The notes below the pieces were generated by a model. The model had not been told where the DNA came from. It ran no database searches and saw nothing but the letters and a program-made list of their open reading frames with translations. From assembly GCA_004296145.1 (NCBI GenBank), contig SEBM01000011.1, positions 1 to 20,558 of the forward strand: DNA of 20,558 nucleotides, given 5' to 3'. The position numbers were made by a program, and so were the translations under genes. Below are positions 1-7,851 of the stretch, piece by piece. This stretch comes from Flavobacterium sp. Lineage in GTDB: Bacteria; Bacteroidota; Bacteroidia; Flavobacteriales; Flavobacteriaceae. Numbering within the stretch: position 1 is the stretch's first letter; each line of letters opens with the position of its first letter.

Positions 1-77
1 TCAATTGAAAAATAAGCATGTAGAAGGTATAAGTTATCTCACAACTGGACAAGGGTTCGACTCCCTTCGGCTCCACT
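1..77 (+). ncRNA. ssrA: tmRNA (ssrA), 3' end only; probable attachment site
   Basis: This is the 3' part of transfer-messenger RNA, which rescues stalled ribosomes. The tract TAAGCATGTAGAA matches the segment found in tmRNAs just after the last pseudoknot. GGACAAGGGTTCGACTCCC then forms the T-arm (GGG and CCC arms around TTCGA), and CGGCTCCAC is the 3' acceptor strand that would pair with GGGGCTG at the absent 5' end. The 5' part lies left of the window. An integrase gene follows about 260 bp downstream on the same strand. This is the usual arrangement for an element inserted at the 3' end of ssrA, with the T-arm and acceptor stem serving as att core. The insertion is inferred, because the other junction is outside the window. 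Confidence 0.85.
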
Positions 78-107
78 GGAATTAGTTCAAAATTCACCAA
101 AAAAAGT

Positions 108-148
108 TAAAACCCTGCAGATCATTGATTTGCAGGGTTTTCTTTTTT
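108..148 (+). terminator. Rho-independent terminator downstream of tmRNA
   Basis: The arms AAACCCTGCA and TGCAGGGTTT enclose a loop of about 11 nt and are followed by TTCTTTTTT. It is placed correctly to end the tmRNA transcript. I cannot tell whether it belongs to the chromosome or to the inserted element. Confidence 0.8.
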
Positions 149-194
149 GCGTTTAGTGGCTTTTTAGCCGAAATATCACATAAGTGAGGTGGCC

Positions 195-240
195 AAAAAG
201 GTTCCTCAGTGAAATCATAAAAAGGAGGAACCTTTTTTTT
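195..240 (+). terminator. Second terminator-like hairpin before the integrase
   Basis: The perfect 13-bp arms AAAAAGGTTCCTC and GAGGAACCTTTTT enclose a 17-nt loop and end in a T run. It lies between tmRNA and the integrase gene, so it probably insulates the integrase from ssrA transcription. It could instead be part of the att region. Confidence 0.65.
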
Positions 241-335
241 ATGCAATCAATTGATTTAGAGCTAGTTCAATCATTGAACATCTTGACTTTTTTTATTGCA
301 AATCTTAAATTTATTCACGTTTTAAGAGCAATTTT

Positions 336-1598
336 ATGAAAAGAAATTTCAATTTAATCTTTTTCCTAAAAAAGAGAAATGACACTCAAATTGATGGATT
401 ATCAATTTATTTACGAATAACAGTTTCTAAGAAAAGAGCAGAAACTGCAACAGGGAAAAAATGTTTAGAAAATGAATGGGGCAATGGACAACTTAAAGGT
501 AACTCATTGAAATCTAAAACGCTAAACGCCTATTTAAAACAACTAGAATTACGAGTACATGATGCTCACCGTATTCTTTTGACATTAGGTATAGAAGTTA
601 CTGCTGACTCACTGATGAATGAGTATCTTGGTAAAACAGAAAAAAGAAGGACCTTAAAGGAGGTCTTTGAAGATCATAATCATGAAATGGCTGTGCTTGT
701 GGGTAAAGATTTTTCTAAAATGACATTGTTACGCTATCAAACAGCACTTAGGCATATCGAACAGTTTATGAGAGAGAAATATAATATCCCCGATATAGAT
801 ATTAAAAAAATTGATCATAAATTTTTGACGGATTATGACTTTTTTCTAAGATCTGTTCGCAAATGCTCAAATAATTCAGCTGTGAAATACATAAAAAACT
901 TAAAGAAGATTATCAAGATATGCATTGCAAATGGCTGGATTATCAAAGATCCATTCGCAAATTTTAAAGCAACTGTAAAGGAAATTGATCGGGTGTGCCT
1001 TACCGATCTTGAAGTTACTCGACTTGAGCAAACAGATTTTTCTAACGAGCGTCTCCAAAGAGTAAAGGATATTTTCCTGTTTAGTTGTTATACAGGATTA
1101 GCATATGTAGATATATACCAGTTAAAAATCTCAGAAGTTATTATTGGAAGGGATCATGATCGATGGATTATTTCCAACAGACAAAAAACGGGAACACCAA
1201 CTAGAATTCCATTATTACCAAAAGCCGTAATACTTTTAGAAAAGTATAAAAATCATTCGCTAATCTCCAATTCAGAGAAACTATTTCCTGTGAGCTCGAA
1301 TCAAAAGATGAATGCATATTTGAAAGAGATTGCGGATATATGTAGTATAAAGACGATCCTGACATTTCACTTGGCTAGGCATACATTTGCCACAACGATC
1401 ACTCTTATGAATGATGTACCAATTGAAACTGTAAGTAAAATGCTGGGGCACAAAAACATAAAAACTACACAGCATTATGCGAAAATTATGGATAAGAAGG
1501 TAGATGAGGATATGGCGAAACTTACGATTAAACTTCGGGAGAGTAAAATCAAGCAGGAAGCCGACACTAAAATCTACAATTATACGCTTACAAAATGA
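336..1598 (+). CDS. int: Tyrosine recombinase (element integrase), IntDOT-like Bacteroidota type
   Basis: Site-specific tyrosine integrase that would insert and excise the element. Domain order: an N-terminal arm-binding region (about residues 1-90), a SAM-like core-binding domain (about 105-205) and the catalytic domain (about 220-390). Visible catalytic residues are K284 in the QKTG strand, H345 and R348 in FHLARHTF, H372 in MLGHKN and the nucleophile Y381 in HYAKI. The first catalytic arginine of the family (TGLR) is replaced, since the motif here reads CYTGLAYVD. This substitution is characteristic of CTnDOT-type Bacteroidota integrases, so it is not a sign of decay. The 420-aa length is normal for the group. 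The gene lies directly downstream of the tmRNA 3' end, which makes it the most likely enzyme for that attachment site. Confidence 0.93.
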   Translation: MKRNFNLIFFLKKRNDTQIDGLSIYLRITVSKKRAETATGKKCLENEWGNGQLKGNSLKSKTLNAYLKQLELRVHDAHRILLTLGIEVTADSLMNEYLGKTEKRRTLKEVFEDHNHEMAVLVGKDFSKMTLLRYQTALRHIEQFMREKYNIPDIDIKKIDHKFLTDYDFFLRSVRKCSNNSAVKYIKNLKKIIKICIANGWIIKDPFANFKATVKEIDRVCLTDLEVTRLEQTDFSNERLQRVKDIFLFSCYTGLAYVDIYQLKISEVIIGRDHDRWIISNRQKTGTPTRIPLLPKAVILLEKYKNHSLISNSEKLFPVSSNQKMNAYLKEIADICSIKTILTFHLARHTFATTITLMNDVPIETVSKMLGHKNIKTTQHYAKIMDKKVDEDMAKLTIKLRESKIKQEADTKIYNYTLTK

Positions 1599-1827
1599 AC
1601 CATATGGCTTAGCTTAAGGCGCGTATAAACCAACGTGATTATCAAGTTTGCAAGCAAAGTTACCAAGTATTCGACGATCATCGTAAAATGTATTTTGATG
1701 TAAGAATTGTGTAGGCGAAATTCTTAAAAATTACGCTCGGCTTTGTTATATTGATTACGTGGTAGATTTAAATCATCCTTTGCCCAGTTAATTATTGATA
1801 AATTATAATTATTTATTAAATTCCAAG

Positions 1828-2643
1828 ATGAAGATTGAAACTGGGCAAAGGCTATATCCCAATAGTGATCTAGAAGGTAAAAACTTTTTTAAGGTATGGC
1901 GCATTATTGACAGAGATGGCACTGTTCATTCTCGGGTAACATTAAATATTCCTGATAGTGAGCTTAGAGAAGGATTAATCTGCAAGCACTATCTGGCAAG
2001 ATATACACAAGAGGTAGTCAAATCTGATGTATTCATTGAACTAATTTCCAGAGATAATCCTTGGGACTTCGAGTTATTATTAAGTACTGGTAATAAATTG
2101 AAAATAGAAATCACCGCAATTGCTGATGATCGTTCGATGTTCGTAAAGATGAAACGTGAGGATAGGTTCATGAGCAGAGCAGGGGAGCCAGTCATATCTT
2201 TGCATGAATTAGAGAAATTATGTAAAATGTTTCCAGATGAAGAAAATCAGACTTTAATCAATGCACACAGATCTAATGGTCTTAAAAGTAATTCACCTAT
2301 TAACAACCCATACTATCAACAACAGGACTTCGCATTTCACGGAATGGCTCCGATTATAGAAAGAGCATTTGGAGATTTATTAATGGAGGCAATTACTAAA
2401 AAAATTAATAAAAAACATCCCAATAAAAATGAAGTAATTTTAATCATTGATAATAGGACAATACATTATGAGCTTGAAGATATACTCACTTCTTTATCAA
2501 ATTATTCTTCGCAACTAAGTGAGCTACCCTTTAAAGAAGTGGTTATTTACACAGGTTACTATAGTGACATAACCGGTAATGATGCAGAATATTCATTTAT
2601 CATAATTAAAACTACAGATGTTTATCATGGCTTAACATCTTAA
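1828..2643 (+). CDS. Unrecognised protein with a possible PD-(D/E)XK-like core
   Basis: I do not recognise a named family. The reading frame is open from an ATG at 1795, but MKIETGQRLY from the ATG at 1828 looks a more natural start; choosing it leaves about 271 residues. The middle reads PWDFELLLSTGNKLKIEITAI: an aspartate, a beta-hairpin, then a strand containing IEIT. Later come a basic helix with the residues KKINKKHPNKNE, a hydrophobic strand ending VILIIDN, and another strand KEVVIYTGY. That order (D, E-containing strand, basic helix, hydrophobic strand) resembles proteins with a restriction-endonuclease-like fold, but the canonical ExK is not clean, so this is a weak inference. There is no signal peptide or membrane segment. 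It stands alone between two recombinase genes, so it is probably element cargo. Confidence 0.6.
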   Translation: MKIETGQRLYPNSDLEGKNFFKVWRIIDRDGTVHSRVTLNIPDSELREGLICKHYLARYTQEVVKSDVFIELISRDNPWDFELLLSTGNKLKIEITAIADDRSMFVKMKREDRFMSRAGEPVISLHELEKLCKMFPDEENQTLINAHRSNGLKSNSPINNPYYQQQDFAFHGMAPIIERAFGDLLMEAITKKINKKHPNKNEVILIIDNRTIHYELEDILTSLSNYSSQLSELPFKEVVIYTGYYSDITGNDAEYSFIIIKTTDVYHGLTS

Positions 2644-2847
2644 ATCCATTACTTGCTCAGATCATTGTTGGTAACGATTCTGATCTGTTAAATCCTCCAA
2701 ATATAAAATCTCATTCACTAATTCTATGATATGATTAATTTTTAAGTTTGCAACCCTAATATAGGCTATTGAAAGTAATAAGTGTTTATCGCGAATCAAT
2801 TTCGTCATTTAATATACGCCCTGTTGGAATCCGATATTCTCCACAGG

Positions 2848-2884
2848 TTCATCTAAGTTATTGAAAGCTAATAACTTAGATGAA
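2848..2884. repeat. Perfect 15-bp inverted repeat with 7-nt spacer
   Basis: TTCATCTAAGTTATT, the spacer gaaagct, then AATAACTTAGATGAA, with no mismatch, followed on the + strand by TTTTT. It overlaps the beginning of the open frame of the second recombinase, including the TTG proposed as its start. It could be a terminator or attenuator for readthrough from upstream, or a recombinase or regulator binding site. The repeat is certain; its function is not. Confidence 0.85.
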
Positions 2885-4255
2885 TTTTTACCTCCAAACT
2901 CTGACACAAGTCTGCCACTAAACGCCTCGGGAACCAAAAATTCACCCCGTCCGGCACGGCGAAAAGATCAAAATTCTTCTGAAGAAAAAGAAAAAAACCT
3001 TGGGTATTCCGAAAGTAAGTTCCAGGGAAGAATTCCTCGTGGTCCTAATTTTGATCTCATGGAGATTCCTGAACTGCCATATACCGTCCCTCGTGTAGTC
3101 AAGGGAAGAAGCATAACCAGAATTCCTGTAGGAAGCACCTTGGAAAAAGAAGTGGCCAAGCAAAGTTGGTACGTTGAGTTCTTTTTTCACAATGCAGCAG
3201 AAGAACGGATGGAGCGGATCAGGGTAACCAGGAAGCTCAACCGGATTAAAGATCCAAGACAAAAGCTTAAAAACTTTAATAATCTATGTGAAGCTTACCG
3301 GATTGCCCTCGAAGGCGGTTGGAATCCATTGGATGAGCAAGCAAATGCAAGGCTAAAAAAGGAGCTCATAGGCATTGATCTTGATGAAGCATTAGTTCTT
3401 TTTGAGTCCTACCACAAAGCCAAAGGGACCAGGCCCAAATCAATTAGTACTTACCGTTCGACAGTCAATTCTTTTATTAAGTATCACGGAGGTAGTAAAA
3501 AGGTAAATACGATCATTGATTTTGAGATAACCGATTTTCTCAATTTCAAGGAGAGGGAGGAAAAGTGGGCGGGGGTAACTTATAATAACTGCAGGATCGG
3601 CCTCAATAATTTCTTTCGGTATTTAAAGGTCAATAAATATATTCCCGAGAATCCAGTAACTGATTGTGAGACGCGAAAAAAAATGCCGACACAATCCCAT
3701 CAGGTTTTTACGGAACGCGATTTTAAGGTTATCATGGATTGGCTTGATAGGCATGATAAATATTGTCAGCTGTTTGTGCGGATGATTTATTACACCTGCA
3801 TTCGTCCAAAGGAGCTTAGATTTCTCCAGTTGAAGTACATTGATTTGGAGGAAAATACAATTACGGTTCCTGGTACCATATCAAAAAATAAAAAATCAAT
3901 TCCTGTAAATATTGATGTGAGCCTTAGGGTTGAACTGGATAAATTACAGATAGAAAAATTCGATAAAGAGTATTTTCTGCTCGGTTCTGCCCAAACATTT
4001 ATCTCACGGCATATGTGCTCAGAAAATTACGCCTATAATAGATTCAAAAAATGCTTGGAGGCAACAGGTTTATTGGATAAAAACTATACACTCTATTCGT
4101 TTAAACACCTGTCAAACGTAAGAAAATTCCGGGCAGGATGGACCCTTGCAGAAATTTGTTCTGCCAATAGGCATGGCAGTCTTTCGGAAACGGAAACCTA
4201 TCTGAAAGAACTACTGAAATTCGTTAGATCGGATAAGGCCATTCCAGCCATTTAA
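2861..4255 (+). CDS. Second tyrosine recombinase, divergent Bacteroidota type; start uncertain
   Basis: Probable site-specific recombinase of the phage-integrase superfamily, unlike the first integrase. A core-binding SAM-like domain lies at about residues 172-265 and a catalytic domain at about 283-450. The first arginine is present (R315 in CIRPKEL), with K344 or K345 in the beta-hairpin, H416 in LYSFKHLSN, H438 in NRHGS and a candidate nucleophile Y447 in TETYLKEL. The usual HxxR box reads HLSN, so its arginine is missing. This degenerate SFKH form is one I associate with a Bacteroidota recombinase subfamily. The first 100 or so residues are charged and low in complexity. No ATG begins the frame: the first candidate is a TTG inside a perfect inverted repeat, and the first ATG is at residue 67 (MEIPELPYTV). 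It may serve dimer resolution or inversion, or be an accessory integrase. Confidence 0.8.
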   Translation: MKANNLDEFLPPNSDTSLPLNASGTKNSPRPARRKDQNSSEEKEKNLGYSESKFQGRIPRGPNFDLMEIPELPYTVPRVVKGRSITRIPVGSTLEKEVAKQSWYVEFFFHNAAEERMERIRVTRKLNRIKDPRQKLKNFNNLCEAYRIALEGGWNPLDEQANARLKKELIGIDLDEALVLFESYHKAKGTRPKSISTYRSTVNSFIKYHGGSKKVNTIIDFEITDFLNFKEREEKWAGVTYNNCRIGLNNFFRYLKVNKYIPENPVTDCETRKKMPTQSHQVFTERDFKVIMDWLDRHDKYCQLFVRMIYYTCIRPKELRFLQLKYIDLEENTITVPGTISKNKKSIPVNIDVSLRVELDKLQIEKFDKEYFLLGSAQTFISRHMCSENYAYNRFKKCLEATGLLDKNYTLYSFKHLSNVRKFRAGWTLAEICSANRHGSLSETETYLKELLKFVRSDKAIPAI

Positions 4256-4452
4256 ATTTTCTTAGTGTTTCTTGCAGGGCTTGTCAAGATCTCTGCGAGA
4301 AACTTTTGTTTTTGATTTTTACGTGTCTTTAATTGGGTTTCTGAAAAATGTAAGCGATGGATATCATTGATCTTTTTGGCTAGATCTGTAACGATATCGA
4401 AAAGTTCTTGATTACTAATTTCTACATTTGGACACTGATCTTTACGTTTCAT
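4252..4452 (-). CDS. Small basic protein of unknown function; a decayed copy lies near 11.0 kb
   Basis: About 66 residues if translation starts at the ATG giving MKRKDQCPNV; the frame continues upstream to other Met codons at 4467 and 4494 and a GTG at 4515. GAGAAG, about 8 nt before the chosen ATG, could act as ribosome binding site. The product is charged and probably helical (NQELFDIVTDLAKKINDIH), ending in a basic tail, QKQKFLAEILTSPARNTKKI. I recognise no family. Its stop codon overlaps the stop of the convergent recombinase. The last 20 or so codons are repeated with few changes at about 11.01-11.07 kb on the same strand, where the frame reads QNQKQKFLAEILTNAARNSK. That conservation is the main reason to think this is a real gene. 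Confidence 0.5.
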   Translation of the reverse strand: MKRKDQCPNVEISNQELFDIVTDLAKKINDIHRLHFSETQLKTRKNQKQKFLAEILTSPARNTKKI

Positions 4453-4515
4453 AGTATATCTTCTCATTTGATAGTGCGATATTATAAACTTCATTTGAAA
4501 AATAATCTCCCTCAC

Positions 4516-4867
4516 GTTAGGGATGCCGATCGTTTTTGGAAAATGTGTAACCTAATCGTTAAAGAGCATTTTAATCCTTAAAACACCTTTCTTTCTTCCT
4601 ATAATTTTGAGAGGATTCTAAAAAAATGAAATTTTCAAAATGATTTGGATTTCTTCGTAAAAAGTAAAATTTCACTTAAAAGGATAATTCTGTCATTTGT
4701 AAATTAAATTATTATATTTATTCCCTAATCTTTTACTATTAATCTCTCAAGTTAGTGTTTTGTACAATGTTTAAAATCTTTCTAGCTATGCATTTCAGCA
4801 TTAGCCTATACATTCAAGTGTTTTGAAAAGGTGAACAATGTTTTAAACATTGCTTAATAATTATTAA
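4516..4867. other. AT-rich intergenic region upstream of the peptidase-like gene
   Basis: No gene is visible. The region is strongly AT-rich, presumably contains the promoter of the downstream gene, and carries the CAATGTTT repeats annotated separately. I found no clear TTG/TAnnTTTG promoter. Confidence 0.5.
4765..4852. promoter_or_regulatory. Possible operator: CAATGTTT half-site and 17-bp palindrome
   Basis: CAATGTTTTAAACATTG (4836-4852) is a perfect palindrome ending 15 nt before the start codon of the peptidase-like gene. A related half, CAATGTTTAAAA, lies 71 bp upstream at 4765-4776. A perfect palindrome this close to a start codon, with an upstream half-site, suggests a binding site for a dimeric repressor. 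No binding evidence is available, and AT-rich sequence raises the chance of coincidence. Confidence 0.4.
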
Positions 4868-6394
4868 ATGACAATCTCAATTTATATAGAACCAATTTCC
4901 AAGGTTGATGAACTAATTAAATTTCTGCTGCAAAATGAATTTAAAATTAGCGAAGAGACTGCGGATTTGCTTTTTGATAAGCAAATAAAAAAGCATTTCG
5001 AGCGGCTAACTGACAATCTTTATTTGGTGGCTGAAACAAATTATGTTGACAAGGTATACCGGGATAGTTATTATCATTACTATTCCTCTAAATTATCGGT
5101 CTATCAACGAAACTGTATAAGGATATCGCTTTTTTCAAAAAAAGTTGATTTAGAGGATTTTCGACGTGAAGATCAGCTTACCGAAATTCAGGATGCTTAC
5201 CTCGGGTATATGATTATGCGTCCCAATGAGCCTTATATTGTTGGTCGAAGTGTAATTTCCCCGCTAGCGTTAACCGAGACAAATTTCAATTGTTGTACTA
5301 CGGTTTTTGACACGACGGTTAATTCTGTAAAACTTAAGATTGAGGGTTTCCCTTATTCTACTCAGGATTCGGAGACGATTACCTGTGCGGAAACTACACT
5401 CTGGGCATTAATGGAATATTACAGTCATCGATATGCCGAATACAGGCCTATTCTACCATCCAGAATCATTCAGACTTTAAATAAAGTTTCCTCCGAGAGA
5501 CAGATTCCCAGTAAAGGCCTCAATGTTCAACAGATGTCCTTTGCTTTAAAGGAGTTTGGTTTCGGTGCGAGGATTTATAGCCAGGAGCAGTACTCTTCGG
5601 ATTTTAATCCTTTGTTAAGTTGTTACATTGCAAGCGGTATTCCGCTGATTATTGCAATGGAGAATAGACCGGAGGGGACAATTGGTCATTCTTTACTTTG
5701 TGTGGGACACGAGCGGGTGGTTCCTGAAATGGTAAAGTCTTTAAGCACTTATCCGCTCAATCGAGAGGATCTTAGAACTACAGTAGAAAAAAACGGCATC
5801 AGTGTTTATGATTATGATAGTATAAATAAGCAATTTCTTTTTGTCGATGATAACCGCCCGGTCTATCAGAAAGCTTATTTGGATACTCCAGCTGCACATT
5901 ATTCTGGTCCTTGGCAGGAATGCAAAATCACCTATTTCATTGTTCCTTTGTATCCGAAAATTCACTTAGAAGCTTTCGAAGCAAAGAATTTTATTTGGCA
6001 TTTTCTCATTGAAGGACCGGAGCCTTTGAGTAATGGTACAGAGGTTCTGCTCAGGACTTATCTGGCCTCTAGCCGGTCTTTTAAGGATAAACTTGCAGTA
6101 AATAATAGCTTCTCATCAAAAATTAAGGATCTGATCTTGGAGATGGCAATGCCGAAGTTCATCTGGGTTGGGGAATTGAGTAATAGGGGGCTTATCGAAG
6201 GCCAAAAGGCAAATGGGCTGATTATTTTGGACGCAACTGAAGCAAACATTTACTTCAATAAACCGTTGATTATAGCAGCGTACCAGGATAAAGTAATTAA
6301 TTTTGAGGCAGATAGCGGAAAGTTAACAGAAAAAAATTTAACTTTGAGCGATTTTAGCATATTTGAAAATAACCTAAAACCATTTTTTACATGA
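4868..6394 (+). CDS. Papain-like cysteine peptidase candidate, family not identified
   Basis: 508 residues with no signal peptide or clear membrane segment, so probably cytoplasmic. The central part has the order expected of a papain-fold peptidase. A cysteine at the start of a helix (C173 in ITCAETTLWALMEYY) is followed about 100 residues later by a histidine opening a strand (H274 in TIGHSLLCVGHE). An acidic/amide residue then follows a further strand (D327, D328 or N329 in FLFVDDNRPVY). This resembles C39-like and transglutaminase-like enzymes. The first 130 residues and last 150 match nothing I recognise. The stop overlaps the next start (ATGA), so the two genes are probably one unit. It lies about 1.8 kb before the ubiquitin-like operon, so a role as processing or deconjugating peptidase is possible but speculative. 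The catalytic assignment is motif-based. Confidence 0.75.
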   Translation: MTISIYIEPISKVDELIKFLLQNEFKISEETADLLFDKQIKKHFERLTDNLYLVAETNYVDKVYRDSYYHYYSSKLSVYQRNCIRISLFSKKVDLEDFRREDQLTEIQDAYLGYMIMRPNEPYIVGRSVISPLALTETNFNCCTTVFDTTVNSVKLKIEGFPYSTQDSETITCAETTLWALMEYYSHRYAEYRPILPSRIIQTLNKVSSERQIPSKGLNVQQMSFALKEFGFGARIYSQEQYSSDFNPLLSCYIASGIPLIIAMENRPEGTIGHSLLCVGHERVVPEMVKSLSTYPLNREDLRTTVEKNGISVYDYDSINKQFLFVDDNRPVYQKAYLDTPAAHYSGPWQECKITYFIVPLYPKIHLEAFEAKNFIWHFLIEGPEPLSNGTEVLLRTYLASSRSFKDKLAVNNSFSSKIKDLILEMAMPKFIWVGELSNRGLIEGQKANGLIILDATEANIYFNKPLIIAAYQDKVINFEADSGKLTEKNLTLSDFSIFENNLKPFFT

Positions 6395-6588
6395 TAAAAA
6401 CCGTTAATAAGACCCAAGCAATCATCGCGGAGCTGGAGGCAGATAACAAGGTTAACTATCTAGATCAACAAAAGCATATACAGGCGATTTCTGACATGAA
6501 TGATGATATGGCAAGCGTACGTAGAGATTTTCATGTTAAAGATAGAAATTCGCAGACATCTGCTGTCCATGTGATTTTAACTTCTTAA
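6391..6588 (+). CDS. Small protein translationally coupled to the peptidase-like gene
   Basis: 65 residues, starting in a 4-bp ATGA overlap with the upstream stop codon, which supports translational coupling. The first two thirds (KTQAIIAELEADNKVNYLDQ onward to about residue 45) look helical and charged, with no cysteine and no membrane segment. I recognise no family. Given the overlap it may be a partner, inhibitor or substrate of the peptidase-like protein. A strong terminator follows about 55 bp downstream. Confidence 0.5.
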   Translation: MIKTVNKTQAIIAELEADNKVNYLDQQKHIQAISDMNDDMASVRRDFHVKDRNSQTSAVHVILTS

Positions 6589-6644
6589 GTATATTCGAAC
6601 GTGCACAATCGATGAATATATCCAAGGGTATTCTATGCTCCAAT

Positions 6645-6678
6645 AAAAAAAGGAAATCGATACGATTTCCTTTTTTTT
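6645..6678. terminator. Bidirectional terminator between convergent genes
   Basis: AAAAAAAGGAAATCG, the loop ATA, then CGATTTCCTTTTTTT, a perfect 15-bp stem flanked by an A run and a T run. It would end the rightward peptidase-like unit and the leftward membrane-protein unit. Confidence 0.9.
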
Positions 6679-6706
6679 GCTTTCACTTTTGTATTTGTCT
6701 GCGTTT

Positions 6707-7456
6707 CTATTCTTCTTTATTATGGGGTTTACTGCGCTCTTGAGCAGAGTTCTCCTTTATTAGTTGCGGAGAGGATACAATTACTTTTTTGTTCCCCAAA
6801 CCTGGCAAATCTGTAAAGGTAGTTGTTAATGGTGCTTGGGGATTTGATTTAGCCTGCTTTTTCATAAATTCTTCTGTTAATTTATTTTTGACAATTTCTA
6901 CTTTCTGTATGGTATCTGGTTTTTTCGATAAATGGTAGCCTAAGCAAACCAAGTAAGGTAGGGCTGCGAGTAAACCAAATATTAATGCGTTATAAAAATA
7001 CGAACTCTTTTCTTTAAAAACTTTATTATTAGTATTAACGGATTCTTCAAGCTCAAGTATATAAGATGCTTTAATTAATTCATTGATATCACTTTGTACA
7101 ATATTATTTGGGTCAGCAATGCCCTGTTCGTATTGCAATCGAATGGATTTGTAATACTTTTCAGGCTTATCTAAATAGGCAACTTCAACTGGATATATCA
7201 GTCTGATAGTAAAAACCAAAGATATTATGAATAGCAAAGTAAATAACCCAAAGCATATATAAAACACTAGGTCTTGTCGGGTTGATAAAAATACATCCTG
7301 TATAATCTGGACTAGAAAAATGGTAAAGGCAGAATAAACGAGAATAATATTGGTAAATCTTTCCAACACCTTTTGATAGGCTGAAAGGTATTGTTCACTC
7401 CTCTTCTCATTAATTTCTATCAAATAGTCCAGTTCATAAAAAGATTTGCCTGACAT
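6707..7456 (-). CDS. Membrane protein with three predicted TM segments, partner of XRE regulator
   Basis: 249 residues. Hydrophobic stretches at about residues 36-55 (NIILVYSAFTIFLVQIIQDV), 63-87 (LVFYICFGLFTLLFIISLVF onward) and 153-173 (NALIFGLLAALPYLVCLGYH) predict three transmembrane helices. A cytosolic-looking loop of about 65 residues lies between the second and third, and a polar tail of about 75 residues follows. The N-terminus is acidic and helical. The layout, two close TM helices, a helical insert, then another TM, recalls SLATT-type membrane proteins of bacterial conflict systems, but I cannot assign it to that family by sequence. It starts 2 nt after the stop of the XRE regulator gene, so the two are one operon. 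It may be a membrane effector or sensor controlled by that regulator, divergent from the ubiquitin-like operon. Confidence 0.75.
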   Translation of the reverse strand: MSGKSFYELDYLIEINEKRSEQYLSAYQKVLERFTNIILVYSAFTIFLVQIIQDVFLSTRQDLVFYICFGLFTLLFIISLVFTIRLIYPVEVAYLDKPEKYYKSIRLQYEQGIADPNNIVQSDINELIKASYILELEESVNTNNKVFKEKSSYFYNALIFGLLAALPYLVCLGYHLSKKPDTIQKVEIVKNKLTEEFMKKQAKSNPQAPLTTTFTDLPGLGNKKVIVSSPQLIKENSAQERSKPHNKEE

Positions 7457-7458
7457 AT

Positions 7459-7818
7459 TTATTGATTTTTATTTTTAAACTTCATGTATTTTATAAACTC
7501 CATGATTTCGTCCTTCTGGGCTTCCGAAAAATCATCTGAATAGTGTGCTAATCTGTTCAGCCAATCCGATCCCGGTTTCACTTCAATCAAGTTTTTATTT
7601 GTTTCCTCTATGATGCCTGAAGCGGCTAATAACGTATTAAGCTCTATTTTGTATAATGAAGACAACTTATAGAGTACGTTTGCTGATGGTTTCTTTATTT
7701 TATCATTTTCTAGTTGACTCAAGTAAGCATTGGAGATACCAGTCGCATCTTCTACTTGTCTCAGGGTAAAAGGTGCTAGCTCCCTTGCCTGTTTTAATGT
7801 TCCGCCTAATGATTTCAT
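7459..7818 (-). CDS. XRE-family transcriptional regulator
   Basis: 119 residues. The N-terminal 65 form a Cro/C1-type helix-turn-helix domain: LKQARELAPFTLRQVEDATG, then SNAYLSQLENDKIKKPSANV with the typical recognition-helix pattern SNAYLSQLE, then LYKLSSLYKI. The C-terminal part (about 70-119) contains SEAQKDEIMEFIKYMKFKNK, a helix that could mediate dimerization. It is the first gene of a leftward operon with the 3-TM protein. A Bacteroidota-type -7 box lies only 4 nt from its start codon, so the message should be nearly leaderless. A 10-bp inverted repeat with one mismatch overlaps the -33 positions of this promoter and of a rightward one. It is a good candidate site for autoregulation and for control of the divergent operon. 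Confidence 0.88.
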   Translation of the reverse strand: MKSLGGTLKQARELAPFTLRQVEDATGISNAYLSQLENDKIKKPSANVLYKLSSLYKIELNTLLAASGIIEETNKNLIEVKPGSDWLNRLAHYSDDFSEAQKDEIMEFIKYMKFKNKNQ

Positions 7819-7822
7819 ACTG

Positions 7823-7851
7823 CAAAGGTATAAAGAATTCTAATTTTATCA
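7823..7851 (-). promoter_or_regulatory. Bacteroidota-type promoter of the XRE operon
   Basis: On the minus strand, TACCTTTG (7823-7830) matches the TAnnTTTG -7 consensus. A TTG (7849-7851) lies upstream with an 18-nt spacer. The -7 box ends 4 nt before the ATG of the regulator, so transcription would start at or almost at the start codon. Confidence 0.65.

Noticed and set aside
1..77. Alternative reading as an ordinary tRNA
   Set aside because: The upstream sequence lacks anticodon and D arms, while TAAGCATGTAGAA is typical of tmRNA.
2942..3262. Minus-strand open frame of 106 codons inside the second recombinase
   Set aside because: It lies wholly antisense to a frame with recognisable recombinase motifs and shows no domain or upstream signal.
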